Shown: in pieces, positions 17,052-24,686 of the stretch
Position numbering within the stretch: the first letter of the stretch is position 1
How the letters are laid out: each line of letters begins with the position of its first letter
Assembly: GCF_000336715.1 (NCBI RefSeq)
Contig: NZ_AOMF01000165.1
Span: 148,295-204,732, forward strand
From: Halococcus thailandensis JCM 13552
GTDB lineage: Archaea > Halobacteriota > Halobacteria > Halobacteriales > Halococcaceae
DNA: 56,438 bases
Direction: 5' to 3'
Program-made: the position numbers and the translations under genes
Notes under the pieces: model-generated
Told to the model about the DNA's origin: nothing
Seen by the model: the letters and a program-made list of their open reading frames with translations, nothing else
Database searches by the model: none

Positions 17052-18170
17052 ATGACAGACGACGACACAATCCGAGAGGAGACGGACGGCGTTCTCGATT
17101 TCGTTGGACAGGTAAGCGACCAACTACGCTCGCGGCGCGGATTCATGGGCGATGCGGCGAAGGTCGGCGTCGGTGCGGCCGCACTCGGTGCGGTCGGCAG
17201 CGGCGTCGCGGCCGCCAACGACGGCAACGGCGACGGTGGCAACGGCGACGTGAGCGACGTGGACATCCTGAACTACGCGCTCACGCTCGAACACCTGGAG
17301 GCGGCGTACTACAACGACTTCCTCGACAACTATTCGGAGAGCGACGTCGAGCGCTCGGAGGTCGCGAACTACTTCGACCGGGAGACGCTACAGTATTCGG
17401 TCTATCAGCAGATTCAGGACGTCCGTGACCACGAGGAAGCTCACGTCGACGCGCTCAGCGAGACGATCAACGATCTCGGTGGGACGCCCGTCGAACCCGC
17501 GAACTACGAGTTCCCGTACTCGTCGATCACCGAGTTCGTCGCGGTCGCCGACCGTCTCGAAGCCGTCGGCGTCTCCGCCTACGCCGGCGCGGCCCCGATG
17601 ATCTCGAACCCGGACATCATCCCGCCGGCGCTGTCGATCCACAGCGTGGAAGCCAACCACCAGACGTACTTCCAGCTGCTGAACCTCCAGCGGCCCGCGC
17701 CGAACGCGTTCAACCCCGCACGCACGATGGACGAAGTCCTGCCGATCGCCAAGCAGTTCATCGTCAGCGAGGAGGACGCGCCCGACATGGCGTCGGCGAC
17801 GTTCGAGGATCAGAGCTCGGACGGATCGAGCGTCACGGTCGCCTCGGCCGCGCTACCGGACGGTGGCTTCGTCGCCATCCACGACAGCAGCCTGCTCGAC
17901 GGCAACGTCGCTGGCAGCGTCATCGGCGTCTCCGATGCCTACGACGCCGGCACGGCGATGGACATCGAGATCCCGCTCTACGCCGAGGTCCCCGGCGGCG
18001 ACTACGATCAGTCGAGCCTGCAGGGCGACCAGACGCTGATCGCCATGCCTCACAAGGACACCAACGGCAACGGCACCTACGACTTCCTCACCTCGGGCGG
18101 CGAGGCGGACGGAGCCTACACGCAGGACGGCGAGGCGGTCGTCGACGACGCGTCGATCACCGTTGAGTGA
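17052..18170 (+). CDS. Tat-exported ferritin-like protein with C-terminal DUF7282-like domain
   Basis: 372 aa. The N-terminus has a twin-arginine motif SRRGFMGDA followed by an Ala/Gly hydrophobic stretch, so export in the folded, metal-loaded state is likely. Residues about 68-255 form a ferritin_2-like four-helix bundle with metal ligand pairs LEHLEAAYY, RDHEEAHVDAL and VEANHQTYF. Residues about 270-372 (PDGGFVAIHD, VIGVSDAYDAG, IAMPHKDTNGNGTYDF) repeat the DUF7282-like domain of the PGF-CTERM protein at 13409. ATG 17052 was chosen because the Tat signal follows; a TATA-like TTCATAAG is at about 17000. Substrate (iron, manganese) is unknown. Confidence 0.8.
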   Translation: MTDDDTIREETDGVLDFVGQVSDQLRSRRGFMGDAAKVGVGAAALGAVGSGVAAANDGNGDGGNGDVSDVDILNYALTLEHLEAAYYNDFLDNYSESDVERSEVANYFDRETLQYSVYQQIQDVRDHEEAHVDALSETINDLGGTPVEPANYEFPYSSITEFVAVADRLEAVGVSAYAGAAPMISNPDIIPPALSIHSVEANHQTYFQLLNLQRPAPNAFNPARTMDEVLPIAKQFIVSEEDAPDMASATFEDQSSDGSSVTVASAALPDGGFVAIHDSSLLDGNVAGSVIGVSDAYDAGTAMDIEIPLYAEVPGGDYDQSSLQGDQTLIAMPHKDTNGNGTYDFLTSGGEADGAYTQDGEAVVDDASITVE

Positions 18171-18195
18171 GCGCGCCACGAAACCGATAGCAGGG

Positions 18196-18468
18196 TCACG
18201 CGCCCTGCCCGAACCGCAGCCATTCTTTGACGAGCTCGTTCACGTTGTGGAACACGATCGCGACGGTGAGCAGCGTCGTGGCGAGCGAGAGGATGAACCC
18301 CACCGGGCCGCCGATCGACGCCCCAGCCAGTCCGCCGGTGATCGCGACGACGGTGAGTTCGATCCACGTCACCAGGATCCGCGAGAGCAGGTTCGGCGTC
18401 GACCGGTCGTCGAGTGCCGCTTCCGCGGTTTGGGAACCATCGGCAGCGACTCGTTCGTCGTGATCCAT
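18196..18468 (-). CDS. Small membrane protein coupled to cydAB
   Basis: 90 aa whose ATG overlaps the cydB stop (TGATG). A polar N-terminal third (MDHDERVAADGSQ) precedes two hydrophobic helices (LVTWIELTVVAITGGLAGASIG and VGFILSLATTLLTVAIVFH) and a short end, NELVKEWLRFG. No family recognised. Its position as third gene after cydA-cydB is the place where bacterial bd oxidases encode CydX/CydY accessory subunits, but it is longer and not obviously homologous. It may stabilise or assemble the oxidase. Confidence 0.7.
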   Translation of the reverse strand: MDHDERVAADGSQTAEAALDDRSTPNLLSRILVTWIELTVVAITGGLAGASIGGPVGFILSLATTLLTVAIVFHNVNELVKEWLRFGQGA

Positions 18469-19469
18469 CAGTAGGACTCACCCGCCTCGATCGGGCCGCT
18501 GAACACCGAGTAGAGCACGCCGAAGTAGACGAAGATCAGCGGGAGCAGGAGTCCGGCACCGATCGTCATGACGTTGAGCGGCAGGGTCGAGACGATGGCG
18601 TCCTCGACGGCGAGGCCGCTCGCCCGGTCGATCAGCGGGTACATCGAGCCGGCGACGACGCCCACGAGGCTGAAGACGAGCCCTGCCACGGCGACGAACG
18701 CGAGATAGTAGCGGTCGCGTGCGGTCGCGAGCGCGTACCCGCCCGCCAGCACGAGCGTGACGACGACCAGCCCGACGACGAGCGGCGAGAGGAGCGCCGA
18801 GCGCAGTCCGGGCGTCGTCGCGTAGAGCGCGCCGAGCGCGATCACGACGAGCGCGAGATAGGCGGCGAGGGCGCGATAGCCGTCGGTCGCGAGGCTCTCG
18901 CGCAGCTCGCCGCGCGTCTTCAACCGGAGGAAGGCGACGCCGTCGACGACCGTCAGCGCGACGACCGCGAGCCCGACGACGATCCCCGGAAGCGTGACGA
19001 TCGTCGTCGCGCCGAGCAGCCAGTTCGCCGCGAACAGGCCGATCAGGAACGGCGTCGCGAGGCTGCCGACGACGAACGCCCGGCCCCACCACGTCTTCCA
19101 GCTCGCGTCGTCGCGCTGTTCGTACATCTCGGGGGCGAGCCCGCGCAGTCCGAGCGCGGCGAGAATGGCGAACATCAGCAGGTAGTGCCGGCTGAACAGG
19201 TTCGCGTAGATCGACGGAAACGCTGCGAACAGCGCCCCGCCGAAGACGACCAGCCAGACCTCGTTGCCGTCCCAGAACGGCCCGATGGCATCGAGCAGTC
19301 GCTCCTTCTCGTGTTTACTGTCCCTGGTCGCGAACAGGATACCGACGCCGAAGTCGAACCCGTCGAGGAAGAGGAAGGTCCCGAAGATGAAGAAGACGAG
19401 CCCGAACCACAGCTCGGCGAGCGGCAGGCCGAACAGCGGCTCGCTCGCGAGCGTCCCGGGCTCAGTCAT
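18468..19469 (-). CDS. cydB: Cytochrome bd ubiquinol oxidase subunit II
   Basis: 333 aa with eight to nine membrane helices and CydB landmarks: LWFGLVFFIFGTFLFLDGFDFGVGIL, DAIGPFWDGNEVWLVVFGGALFAAFP, and PLIDRASGL near the C-terminus. CydB pairs with CydA to form the quinol:O2 oxidoreductase of the plasma membrane that works at low oxygen and resists inhibitors such as cyanide and NO. It starts 8 nt inside the cydA end. CydB binds no haem itself in most systems. Typical length 330-380 aa. Confidence 0.95.
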   Translation of the reverse strand: MTEPGTLASEPLFGLPLAELWFGLVFFIFGTFLFLDGFDFGVGILFATRDSKHEKERLLDAIGPFWDGNEVWLVVFGGALFAAFPSIYANLFSRHYLLMFAILAALGLRGLAPEMYEQRDDASWKTWWGRAFVVGSLATPFLIGLFAANWLLGATTIVTLPGIVVGLAVVALTVVDGVAFLRLKTRGELRESLATDGYRALAAYLALVVIALGALYATTPGLRSALLSPLVVGLVVVTLVLAGGYALATARDRYYLAFVAVAGLVFSLVGVVAGSMYPLIDRASGLAVEDAIVSTLPLNVMTIGAGLLLPLIFVYFGVLYSVFSGPIEAGESY

Positions 19470-20883
19470 CGACGCTCACCGCCTCCTCCGTCGTCGGCGA
19501 TTCGACTGCGGCGAGTTCGTCGCGGGTCGGCGGACCGCTCCTGACGAGTCGGACGACGACGTAGGTGTAGAGGATCAGCAGGAGCGCGTAGCCGCCGGCG
19601 AAGCCGGCCAGCGTGAACGTCGCCTCGGTACCCGTCAGGCCGGGCGAGACGCTGTCGGTGGTCTTCAACACGCCCTGGATTACCCACGGCTGGCGGCCGA
19701 CCTCGGTGACGATCCAGCCGACCTCGACGGCGAGGAAGCCGAGCAGCGACGAGCCCATCAGTGCCTTGTGGAGCAGATCGTCCTCCAGCAGCTCGCCGCG
19801 CCACCAGCGGTAGGCCCCCCAGAGCGCGAGCAGGATGAACCAGAAGCCGAGCGCGACCATGATGCGAAACGCCCAGAAGACGATCGCGACGGGTGGCGCT
19901 TCCGTCGAGAAGGACTCGAGTCCGCGTATCGTCGCCTCCGCGTTCCCGCCGCTGGCGAGCCACGACGCCATCCCGGGGATGCCGATGCCGAACAGTTCCT
20001 TCGCTCGCGGGTCGAACAGGCTGTCGAGATCGGTCGGCACGGCGATGAGATACTCCGGCACGTAGGATTCGGTCTCCCAGACCGCCTCCATCGCGGCGAA
20101 CTTCTGGGGCTGCGTGTCGGCGACGTGACGGCCGTAGGCGTCGCCCTGGATCGCCTGGATCGGGGCCGTGATGAGCAGGGCGACGAGCGCCACCTTGAGC
20201 GTCTTCTCCCAGAACTCGGGATGCTGGATCGGGTTCTCCCAGACGTGATGGCGGAAGACGTAGTAGGCCGCGATGCCGGCCATCAGGAGGGCGACGGACT
20301 CGACGGCGGCGTTCTGCATGTGGACGAACATCCACGGGAAGCGAGGGTTGAGATAGGCGGCGATCGGATCGACGAGATTGACGACCGACTGGCCGTTCTC
20401 CATCACCATCTCGAAGCCGCGCGGGGTCTGCATCCAGGAGTTGGCGATCAGGATCCAGGTCGCCGACAGCCAGGTTCCGAGCCCGACGGCGACGCTCGAA
20501 ACGAAATAGACCAGGTTCGAGACGCGCTCGCGCCCGAAGACGAAGATCCCGAGGAAGGTGGCTTCGAGCATGAACGCCATCATCCCTTCGAGCGCGAGCG
20601 GGCCGCCGAACAGTTCGCCGGCGATCGTCGAGAAGGCCGCGAAGTTGGTGCCGAACTCGAACTCGAGCACCAGCCCCGTGACCGTGCCGACGGCGAAGCT
20701 CACGGCGAAGATCTTCGTCCAGAACCGCCGGAGCTGCTCGTAGATGGCTTTTCCCGTTCGGATATCTTTCCACGTGAAGTAGACGAGGAACGGTGCGAGA
20801 CCCATGCTCACCACCGGGAAGATGATGTGGACGATGGTGGTGAGCGCGAACTGGAGCCGGCTCGCCGCGATCGGATCAACCAC
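19462..20883 (-). CDS. cydA: Cytochrome bd ubiquinol oxidase subunit I
   Basis: 473 aa from GTG 20883. Haem ligands in context: His19 (TTIVHIIFP), the HMQNAAVES histidine in helix 5, and the conserved block EVGRQPWVIQG. The Q-loop carries QGDAYGRHVADTQPQKFAAMEA, the quinol-binding part. It is of the short-loop type, as in Bacillus and archaea rather than E. coli. CydA houses haems b558, b595 and d. First gene of the cydA-cydB-small membrane protein operon; a 17-bp palindrome lies about 130 nt upstream. Confidence 0.95.
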   Translation of the reverse strand: MVDPIAASRLQFALTTIVHIIFPVVSMGLAPFLVYFTWKDIRTGKAIYEQLRRFWTKIFAVSFAVGTVTGLVLEFEFGTNFAAFSTIAGELFGGPLALEGMMAFMLEATFLGIFVFGRERVSNLVYFVSSVAVGLGTWLSATWILIANSWMQTPRGFEMVMENGQSVVNLVDPIAAYLNPRFPWMFVHMQNAAVESVALLMAGIAAYYVFRHHVWENPIQHPEFWEKTLKVALVALLITAPIQAIQGDAYGRHVADTQPQKFAAMEAVWETESYVPEYLIAVPTDLDSLFDPRAKELFGIGIPGMASWLASGGNAEATIRGLESFSTEAPPVAIVFWAFRIMVALGFWFILLALWGAYRWWRGELLEDDLLHKALMGSSLLGFLAVEVGWIVTEVGRQPWVIQGVLKTTDSVSPGLTGTEATFTLAGFAGGYALLLILYTYVVVRLVRSGPPTRDELAAVESPTTEEAVSVDD

Positions 20884-21165
20884 GGTGGTTCACCCGCGGC
20901 TGCGGTGTCGAGGCGTGTCTGCGGTCGCTGGTCGGTGCTCCCCGCGTGAGGGAGATTCGAGACGGGTTCATGACCGAGAGTTGGTGATACAGGGGGGTCA
21001 ACTGACGGGCGATTCCCACTCCGTGGGAAACGAGACGGTCGCTGTCGTGAGTCGTGCGCACAAACATCACACATTACGCCAGGGTTATCAATTCGACGTG
21101 GACAAATCACCCATCCGGATCGTCGAACCGGGTGACCTATTCCGATCGCGGGCCACGGATCGACA
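20884..21165. other. Divergent control region between cydA and the HTH gene
   Basis: 282 nt serving both directions. It holds the palindrome at 21013-21029 and a plus-strand TATA-like GGTTATCAATT around 21083. No ORF of substance. Confidence 0.5.
21013..21029. promoter_or_regulatory. Palindrome upstream of cyd operon
   Basis: TTCCCAC TCC GTGGGAA has perfect 7-bp arms around a 3-nt spacer, about 130 nt before the cydA GTG and about 140 nt before the HTH gene. A dimeric regulator site, perhaps oxygen- or redox-responsive, is a plausible reading. Confidence 0.4.
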
Positions 21166-21537
21166 ATGGGACCTGCACCGCCGGACGACGGGGACGCGCC
21201 GGTGCAGGTCGTCCTCGACGCGCTCGACGATCCCGACTGCCGAGCCATCCTCCGGGAGGCCTCCCACCCCATGACCGCAAAAGAACTCAGCGATGCCTGT
21301 GACATCGCCGAATCGACGGTGTACCGCAAGCTGGATCTCGTGAGCCGGGCCACGCTCGTCCGCGAGTTTCACGACGTCCATCCCGAACGGGGACGCATCA
21401 CGCGCTACCAGCGCGACGCCGATGGGCTGGACGTCGCCATCACCGACGACGGGGTCGACGTGACGGTCGATCGGCCGACGCGCACCGTCGACGAACGGCT
21501 CGCCGACATGTGGTCCGAGATGGGTGACGAGCTGTGA
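21166..21537 (+). CDS. Winged helix-turn-helix transcriptional regulator
   Basis: 123 aa. Residues about 15-80 form an ArsR/MarR-like winged helix: VVLDALDDPDCRAILREASHPMTAKELSDACDIAESTVYRKLDLV, with the recognition helix in ESTVYRKL. The C-terminal 45 residues (DGLDVAITDDGVDVTV) are an acidic beta extension with no evident ligand site. Its stop overlaps the start of the next gene (GTGA), which is a small membrane protein; this pair is common in haloarchaea. It is divergent from cydAB and may control it, though this is inference from position. Confidence 0.8.
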   Translation: MGPAPPDDGDAPVQVVLDALDDPDCRAILREASHPMTAKELSDACDIAESTVYRKLDLVSRATLVREFHDVHPERGRITRYQRDADGLDVAITDDGVDVTVDRPTRTVDERLADMWSEMGDEL

Positions 21538-21812
21538 GTCAAGCTCTATCGATCGCGATCGTCGTGAGCAAGACCGTCATCTTCGTGCTGGGCACCGCCA
21601 TCGCCTACATCGCCTACAGGGCCCACCGTCGGACCGGATCGCCGTCGCTCCGTGCGCTCGCGGTCGGCTTCGGGATCGTCACCGTCGGTGCCTTTCTCGC
21701 GGGGATCGCCCACCAGCTGCTCGGCGTCGGGCTCCGCTCCGGGGTCCTGATCAACAGCGTCCTGACGGCATTTGGCTTCGCGGCGATCGTCTACTCGCTC
21801 TACGTCGAATGA
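21534..21812 (+). CDS. Small three-helix membrane protein (DUF7521-like)
   Basis: 92 aa from GTG 21534, overlapping the HTH gene. Three hydrophobic segments: SIAIVVSKTVIFVLGTAIAYIAY, ALAVGFGIVTVGAFLAGIAHQLLG and LINSVLTAFGFAAIVYSLYV. The conserved-looking RTGSPSLRALAVGF turn is typical of haloarchaeal DUF7521 proteins encoded next to HTH regulators. It may be a membrane anchor or sensor partner of the regulator; no catalytic residues are visible. Confidence 0.7.
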   Translation: MSQALSIAIVVSKTVIFVLGTAIAYIAYRAHRRTGSPSLRALAVGFGIVTVGAFLAGIAHQLLGVGLRSGVLINSVLTAFGFAAIVYSLYVE

Positions 21813-21827
21813 GTCCATCGAACCCAG

Positions 21828-23141
21828 TCACAGGAATCCGTTGATGATATCGGCCAGACGCTGGCGGTCGAACAGTCGTTCGTTCGCGGGGATCTCGCCG
21901 AGGCCGTGCCACGCGCCGAACTCGTCGGGATAGAGCTGCTTGGCGAGCATCTCCGTCTGGAAGAGGTTGATGATCGGGCCCTGCGAGCCCGTTCCGCCGG
22001 GGTAGAGCCGGTCGTTTTTGACTGCGGTGAGCTGCTTGCCGACGGGGTCGGTGCGGAGCAGTTCGAGCATTCCCTCGTAGGCGTTGGCGTTGCCGTAGAC
22101 GTTGTTCCCGCCGAGCGCGTTCACCGCCTCGTCGAAGACGAGCACGTCGGGATCGACGTCGAGCAGCCCCTCCATACCGAGCTTGAGATCGTAGTGGGCG
22201 TTCTCGCTGTCGTACTCGTCCGCGAACGCGTCGACGACGCCGAGATCGCCGTACTGCTTCAGCTCGTAGGTCTTGTCGAGCTTCGGGATCGGATCGATGA
22301 CGCCGAAGTAGCCCTTGTTCTCCGGGTTCGTGAACGCGCTCAGCAGGCCGACGCTGGGGCGGTCGCCTTTCGGCGGCACTCGCGACGTGATGTCGTCCAT
22401 CGTGCGCTCGTAGAGATCGATCATCGCGCTCGCCCGGTCGCGTTCGCCGACGACGCGCCCGTAGCGCTCGACGAACTCCGGGATCGAGTAGTAGCGATAG
22501 GATTTCCCATCGGGCCAGTTCGGCCAGCTCGGCGCGCGCTTCGAGCGGCTCAGATTGCCGAAGAACGGCGCGACGTCCGTCGCCAGCGTCGACACCTTCG
22601 ACGGTTCGAGCTGGTACGACGCGATGAACCGGTTCGGATCGGTCGCCAGCAGGTCAGGATCGAGCTCGTAGAGCAACTCCTGTTTGACGCTGTAGCTCTT
22701 GCTCACCGTGTTCGGGATCTCGTCCACGTTGCGGGGCTCGACCGACGGGAGATGTTCGTAGAACCCCTGATACCAGAATCCTGGGCGTGAGAGTCCGACG
22801 ATGCTGTCGGCATGGCCGAGCGCCATCAACACGTCGGCGACGAACCCCCAGCCACCGACGATGCGCTCGGGTGGACGCTCGAACTCGACGCTGCCGACCG
22901 GCTCGATGGCGACCGAGTACGATCCGCTGTGAGTCGTCCTTCCCTGGGCGCTCGTCCCGGTCGGGGACTGGGTCCGATCGTCGGCTCCGCTCCCGGTTCC
23001 GGCCTCGCTTCCGACGCCATCGCCACCCCCGCTGCTCGATGCGGTACAGCCGGCCACCAGCCCACTGGCGACGGCGATGCCGCCGCGTTTCATCCAGCCC
23101 CGCCGCGTCAGTCCATCAGCCGTCGAATCGTCGCGTGCCAT
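21828..23141 (-). CDS. Iron-siderophore type ABC substrate-binding lipoprotein
   Basis: 437 aa. The N-terminus TRRGWMKRGGIAVASGLVAGC combines a twin-arginine signal with a lipobox, so it is an exported, lipid-anchored binding protein outside the membrane. A Gly/Ser/Thr linker follows, then a class III (FecB/BtuF) fold: PPERIVGGWGFVADVLMALGHADSIVGLSR and later LLDVDPDVLVFDEAV. It is longer than classic FecB and has SYRYYSIPEFVERYGRVVGE, typical of haloarchaeal homologues. A perfect iron-box palindrome sits 3 nt upstream of the ATG. The permease gene is next upstream on the same strand. The ligand may be a siderophore or haem-like chelate. Confidence 0.85.
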   Translation of the reverse strand: MARDDSTADGLTRRGWMKRGGIAVASGLVAGCTASSSGGGDGVGSEAGTGSGADDRTQSPTGTSAQGRTTHSGSYSVAIEPVGSVEFERPPERIVGGWGFVADVLMALGHADSIVGLSRPGFWYQGFYEHLPSVEPRNVDEIPNTVSKSYSVKQELLYELDPDLLATDPNRFIASYQLEPSKVSTLATDVAPFFGNLSRSKRAPSWPNWPDGKSYRYYSIPEFVERYGRVVGERDRASAMIDLYERTMDDITSRVPPKGDRPSVGLLSAFTNPENKGYFGVIDPIPKLDKTYELKQYGDLGVVDAFADEYDSENAHYDLKLGMEGLLDVDPDVLVFDEAVNALGGNNVYGNANAYEGMLELLRTDPVGKQLTAVKNDRLYPGGTGSQGPIINLFQTEMLAKQLYPDEFGAWHGLGEIPANERLFDRQRLADIINGFL

Positions 23142-23143
23142 AA

Positions 23144-23161
23144 TTTTAGGCTTGCCTAAAA
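23144..23161. promoter_or_regulatory. Iron box (DtxR/IdeR-like operator) for the binding protein
   Basis: TTTTAGGCTTGCCTAAAA is a perfect palindrome with 8-bp arms around TT, matching the TTAGG...CCTAA core of DtxR/IdeR-family sites. It lies between a weak minus-strand TATA (around 23163-23172) and ATG 23141, so metal-loaded repressor would block a leaderless transcript. Confidence 0.75.
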
Positions 23162-23179
23162 CGTGTTATGCGTTTCGGT

Positions 23180-23197
23180 TTTTCGGTGTGCCTAAAA
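23180..23197. promoter_or_regulatory. Second, degenerate iron box
   Basis: TTTTCGGTGTGCCTAAAA has a full right half-site GCCTAAAA and a left half matching 6 of 8 positions of the perfect box at 23144. Adjacent weak and strong sites could allow cooperative repressor binding. Confidence 0.5.
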
Positions 23198-23299
23198 CCT
23201 GTGGCGCAGGCGAGGGTCGGATGGCGAGGAAATCCGACGAAAGAAATGGTTCCGGTCGATAGCGGCGGCGATGCTGGAGACGAGTGGAACGATGACGGC

Positions 23300-24412
23300 T
23301 CAGATCGCGCCCAGACTGTCCTGTTTGCGCATCAGATAGAGGAAGTAGGGGCCGCCGATCAACCCGGTGACGATGCCGACCGGGATCTGGACCGGACTCA
23401 GCAGAAGGCGTGCGCCGACGTCGGCGGCGACCATCAGCGCCGGTCCGACGAACAGACAGCCGACGACGAGTTTCTTGTAATCGCTCCCGACGATGTTTCG
23501 CACCATGTGTGGGACGATCAGTCCCACGAACCCGACGATGCCCGCGGCGGCGATGCTCGCGGCCGCGGCGAGAACGGCGACGCCCGAGAGCGCGAAGCGG
23601 ACCTTCTCGACGCTCATACCGAGCGATCTCGCCGTGCTCTCGCCAAGCAGGAGCACGTTCAGCTGTCGAGCACTGACCAGCGCCAGCACCATCGCGACGA
23701 CGGTCCAGGGCAGCACCATCCGGACCTGTTCCCAGTCGGTTCCTGTGAGCGAGCCGGTCGTCCAGGCGATCGCGCTCTGGACCACTCCGAGATCGTCGGC
23801 GAAGAAGAATATCCCCGTCTGGAGCGAGCCGAAGACCGTGCTGACGATCACGCCCGCCAGGACGAGCCGGATCGGCGAGGTGCCGTTCTTCCAGGCGATG
23901 AGGTAGACGATCAGGAAGGCGATCGCACCGCCGATGGCCGCGATCAGCGGCAGGACGGCCGACAGCCCCGAGAACACCACGAGCGTGAGCAGGATCATCA
24001 ACCCTGCACCTGATGAGACGCCGAGGATGAACGGGCTCGCCAGCTCGTTTCTGGTGACGGCCTGGAAGATCGCGCCCGAGACGGCGAGGTTCATCCCGAC
24101 GAACGCGCCCACAAGCACGCGCGGCAGGCGGATGTTCCAGACGATCAGGCTTTGCCTTCCCATCTCGGGAATCTCGCCGCCGAGAAAGAACGCTTCGAGC
24201 GCCTGCGGGTTCAACAGGACATCGGGATCGAACACCGCCTGCCAGGCCTGCGCGATCGACATCGAGTACGCGCCGAAGCTTACCTGGAGCAGGCCGGCCA
24301 CGACGACGATGGCGACGCTCGCGACGACGAGCGTGAGTAGCGAGCCGTCGATCCAGCCGAGCCAGCGCTCGCGCGCGGAACGAGCGGCGTCGGTGGCAGG
24401 TTCGCTCGCCAC
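23300..24412 (-). CDS. FecCD-type iron ABC transporter permease
   Basis: 370 aa, about ten membrane helices, FecCD/BtuC family: NIRLPRVLVGAFVGMNLAVSGAIFQAVTRNELASPFILGVSSGAGL is the family hallmark; the coupling-loop region GIVGFVGLIVPHMVRNIVGSDYKKL contacts the ATPase; SPVQIPVGIVTGLIGGPYFLYLMRK ends it. It would homodimerise to pass the iron chelate. GTG 24410-24412 follows the stop of a 62-codon ORF by two nucleotides, so the two are co-translated from an iron-box promoter. No ATP-binding subunit gene is in this window, which is unusual. Confidence 0.93.
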   Translation of the reverse strand: MASEPATDAARSARERWLGWIDGSLLTLVVASVAIVVVAGLLQVSFGAYSMSIAQAWQAVFDPDVLLNPQALEAFFLGGEIPEMGRQSLIVWNIRLPRVLVGAFVGMNLAVSGAIFQAVTRNELASPFILGVSSGAGLMILLTLVVFSGLSAVLPLIAAIGGAIAFLIVYLIAWKNGTSPIRLVLAGVIVSTVFGSLQTGIFFFADDLGVVQSAIAWTTGSLTGTDWEQVRMVLPWTVVAMVLALVSARQLNVLLLGESTARSLGMSVEKVRFALSGVAVLAAAASIAAAGIVGFVGLIVPHMVRNIVGSDYKKLVVGCLFVGPALMVAADVGARLLLSPVQIPVGIVTGLIGGPYFLYLMRKQDSLGAI

Positions 24413-24414
24413 GA

Positions 24415-24603
24415 TCAGCGCCCCGCCGTGACGGGGATATGCTCGGCAGCGGTTTCTGGATCGCGGTCGCGATCAACGAGTTCGTTTTCGACGGGGAGAG
24501 AAGGATTCAGCCACCGTGTCGCGCCCGAGTCGAAATCGTTCCCTACTGTGGCTCTATTGTTGATTTGCGCCAGCTCTCCATGTGTCTCCGATTCGCGTTG
24601 CAT
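24415..24603 (-). CDS. 62-aa hydrophilic protein heading the iron permease operon
   Basis: ATG 24603 lies 24-29 nt after a TATA (CATATAT, 24626-24632) with an iron box in between, exactly a leaderless start; its stop is 2 nt before the permease GTG. The 62 residues are acidic and polar (MQRESETHGELAQINNRA ... ENELVDRDRDPETAAEHIP) with no membrane segment or cysteines. No family recognised. It may be an iron-starvation peptide, a permease partner or a translation-coupling leader. The promoter placement is what makes it credible. Confidence 0.6.
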   Translation of the reverse strand: MQRESETHGELAQINNRATVGNDFDSGATRWLNPSLPVENELVDRDRDPETAAEHIPVTAGR

Positions 24604-24608
24604 GAGAA

Positions 24609-24632
24609 TTAGGCTCGCCTAAAACCATATAT
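24609..24632 (-). promoter_or_regulatory. Iron box and TATA of the permease operon
   Basis: TTAGGC TC GCCTAA (24609-24622) repeats the core of the box at 23144. The TATA CATATAT follows at 24626-24632 and the ATG of the 62-aa gene is at 24603. Architecture (TATA, operator, start) matches the binding-protein gene, so both are likely one metal-dependent regulon. Confidence 0.75.
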
Positions 24633-24686
24633 CGGTTTCGTTCCGTCGATCGATCCGGGAGCCACAAGTGGACAGGGAAGAAGCGA

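Noticed and set aside
18414-20949. Long plus-strand frames of 376 and 561 codons over the cyd operon
   Set aside because: They are antisense to clearly homologous cydA and cydB and have the Arg/Asp/Glu-rich shadow composition common in high-GC DNA.
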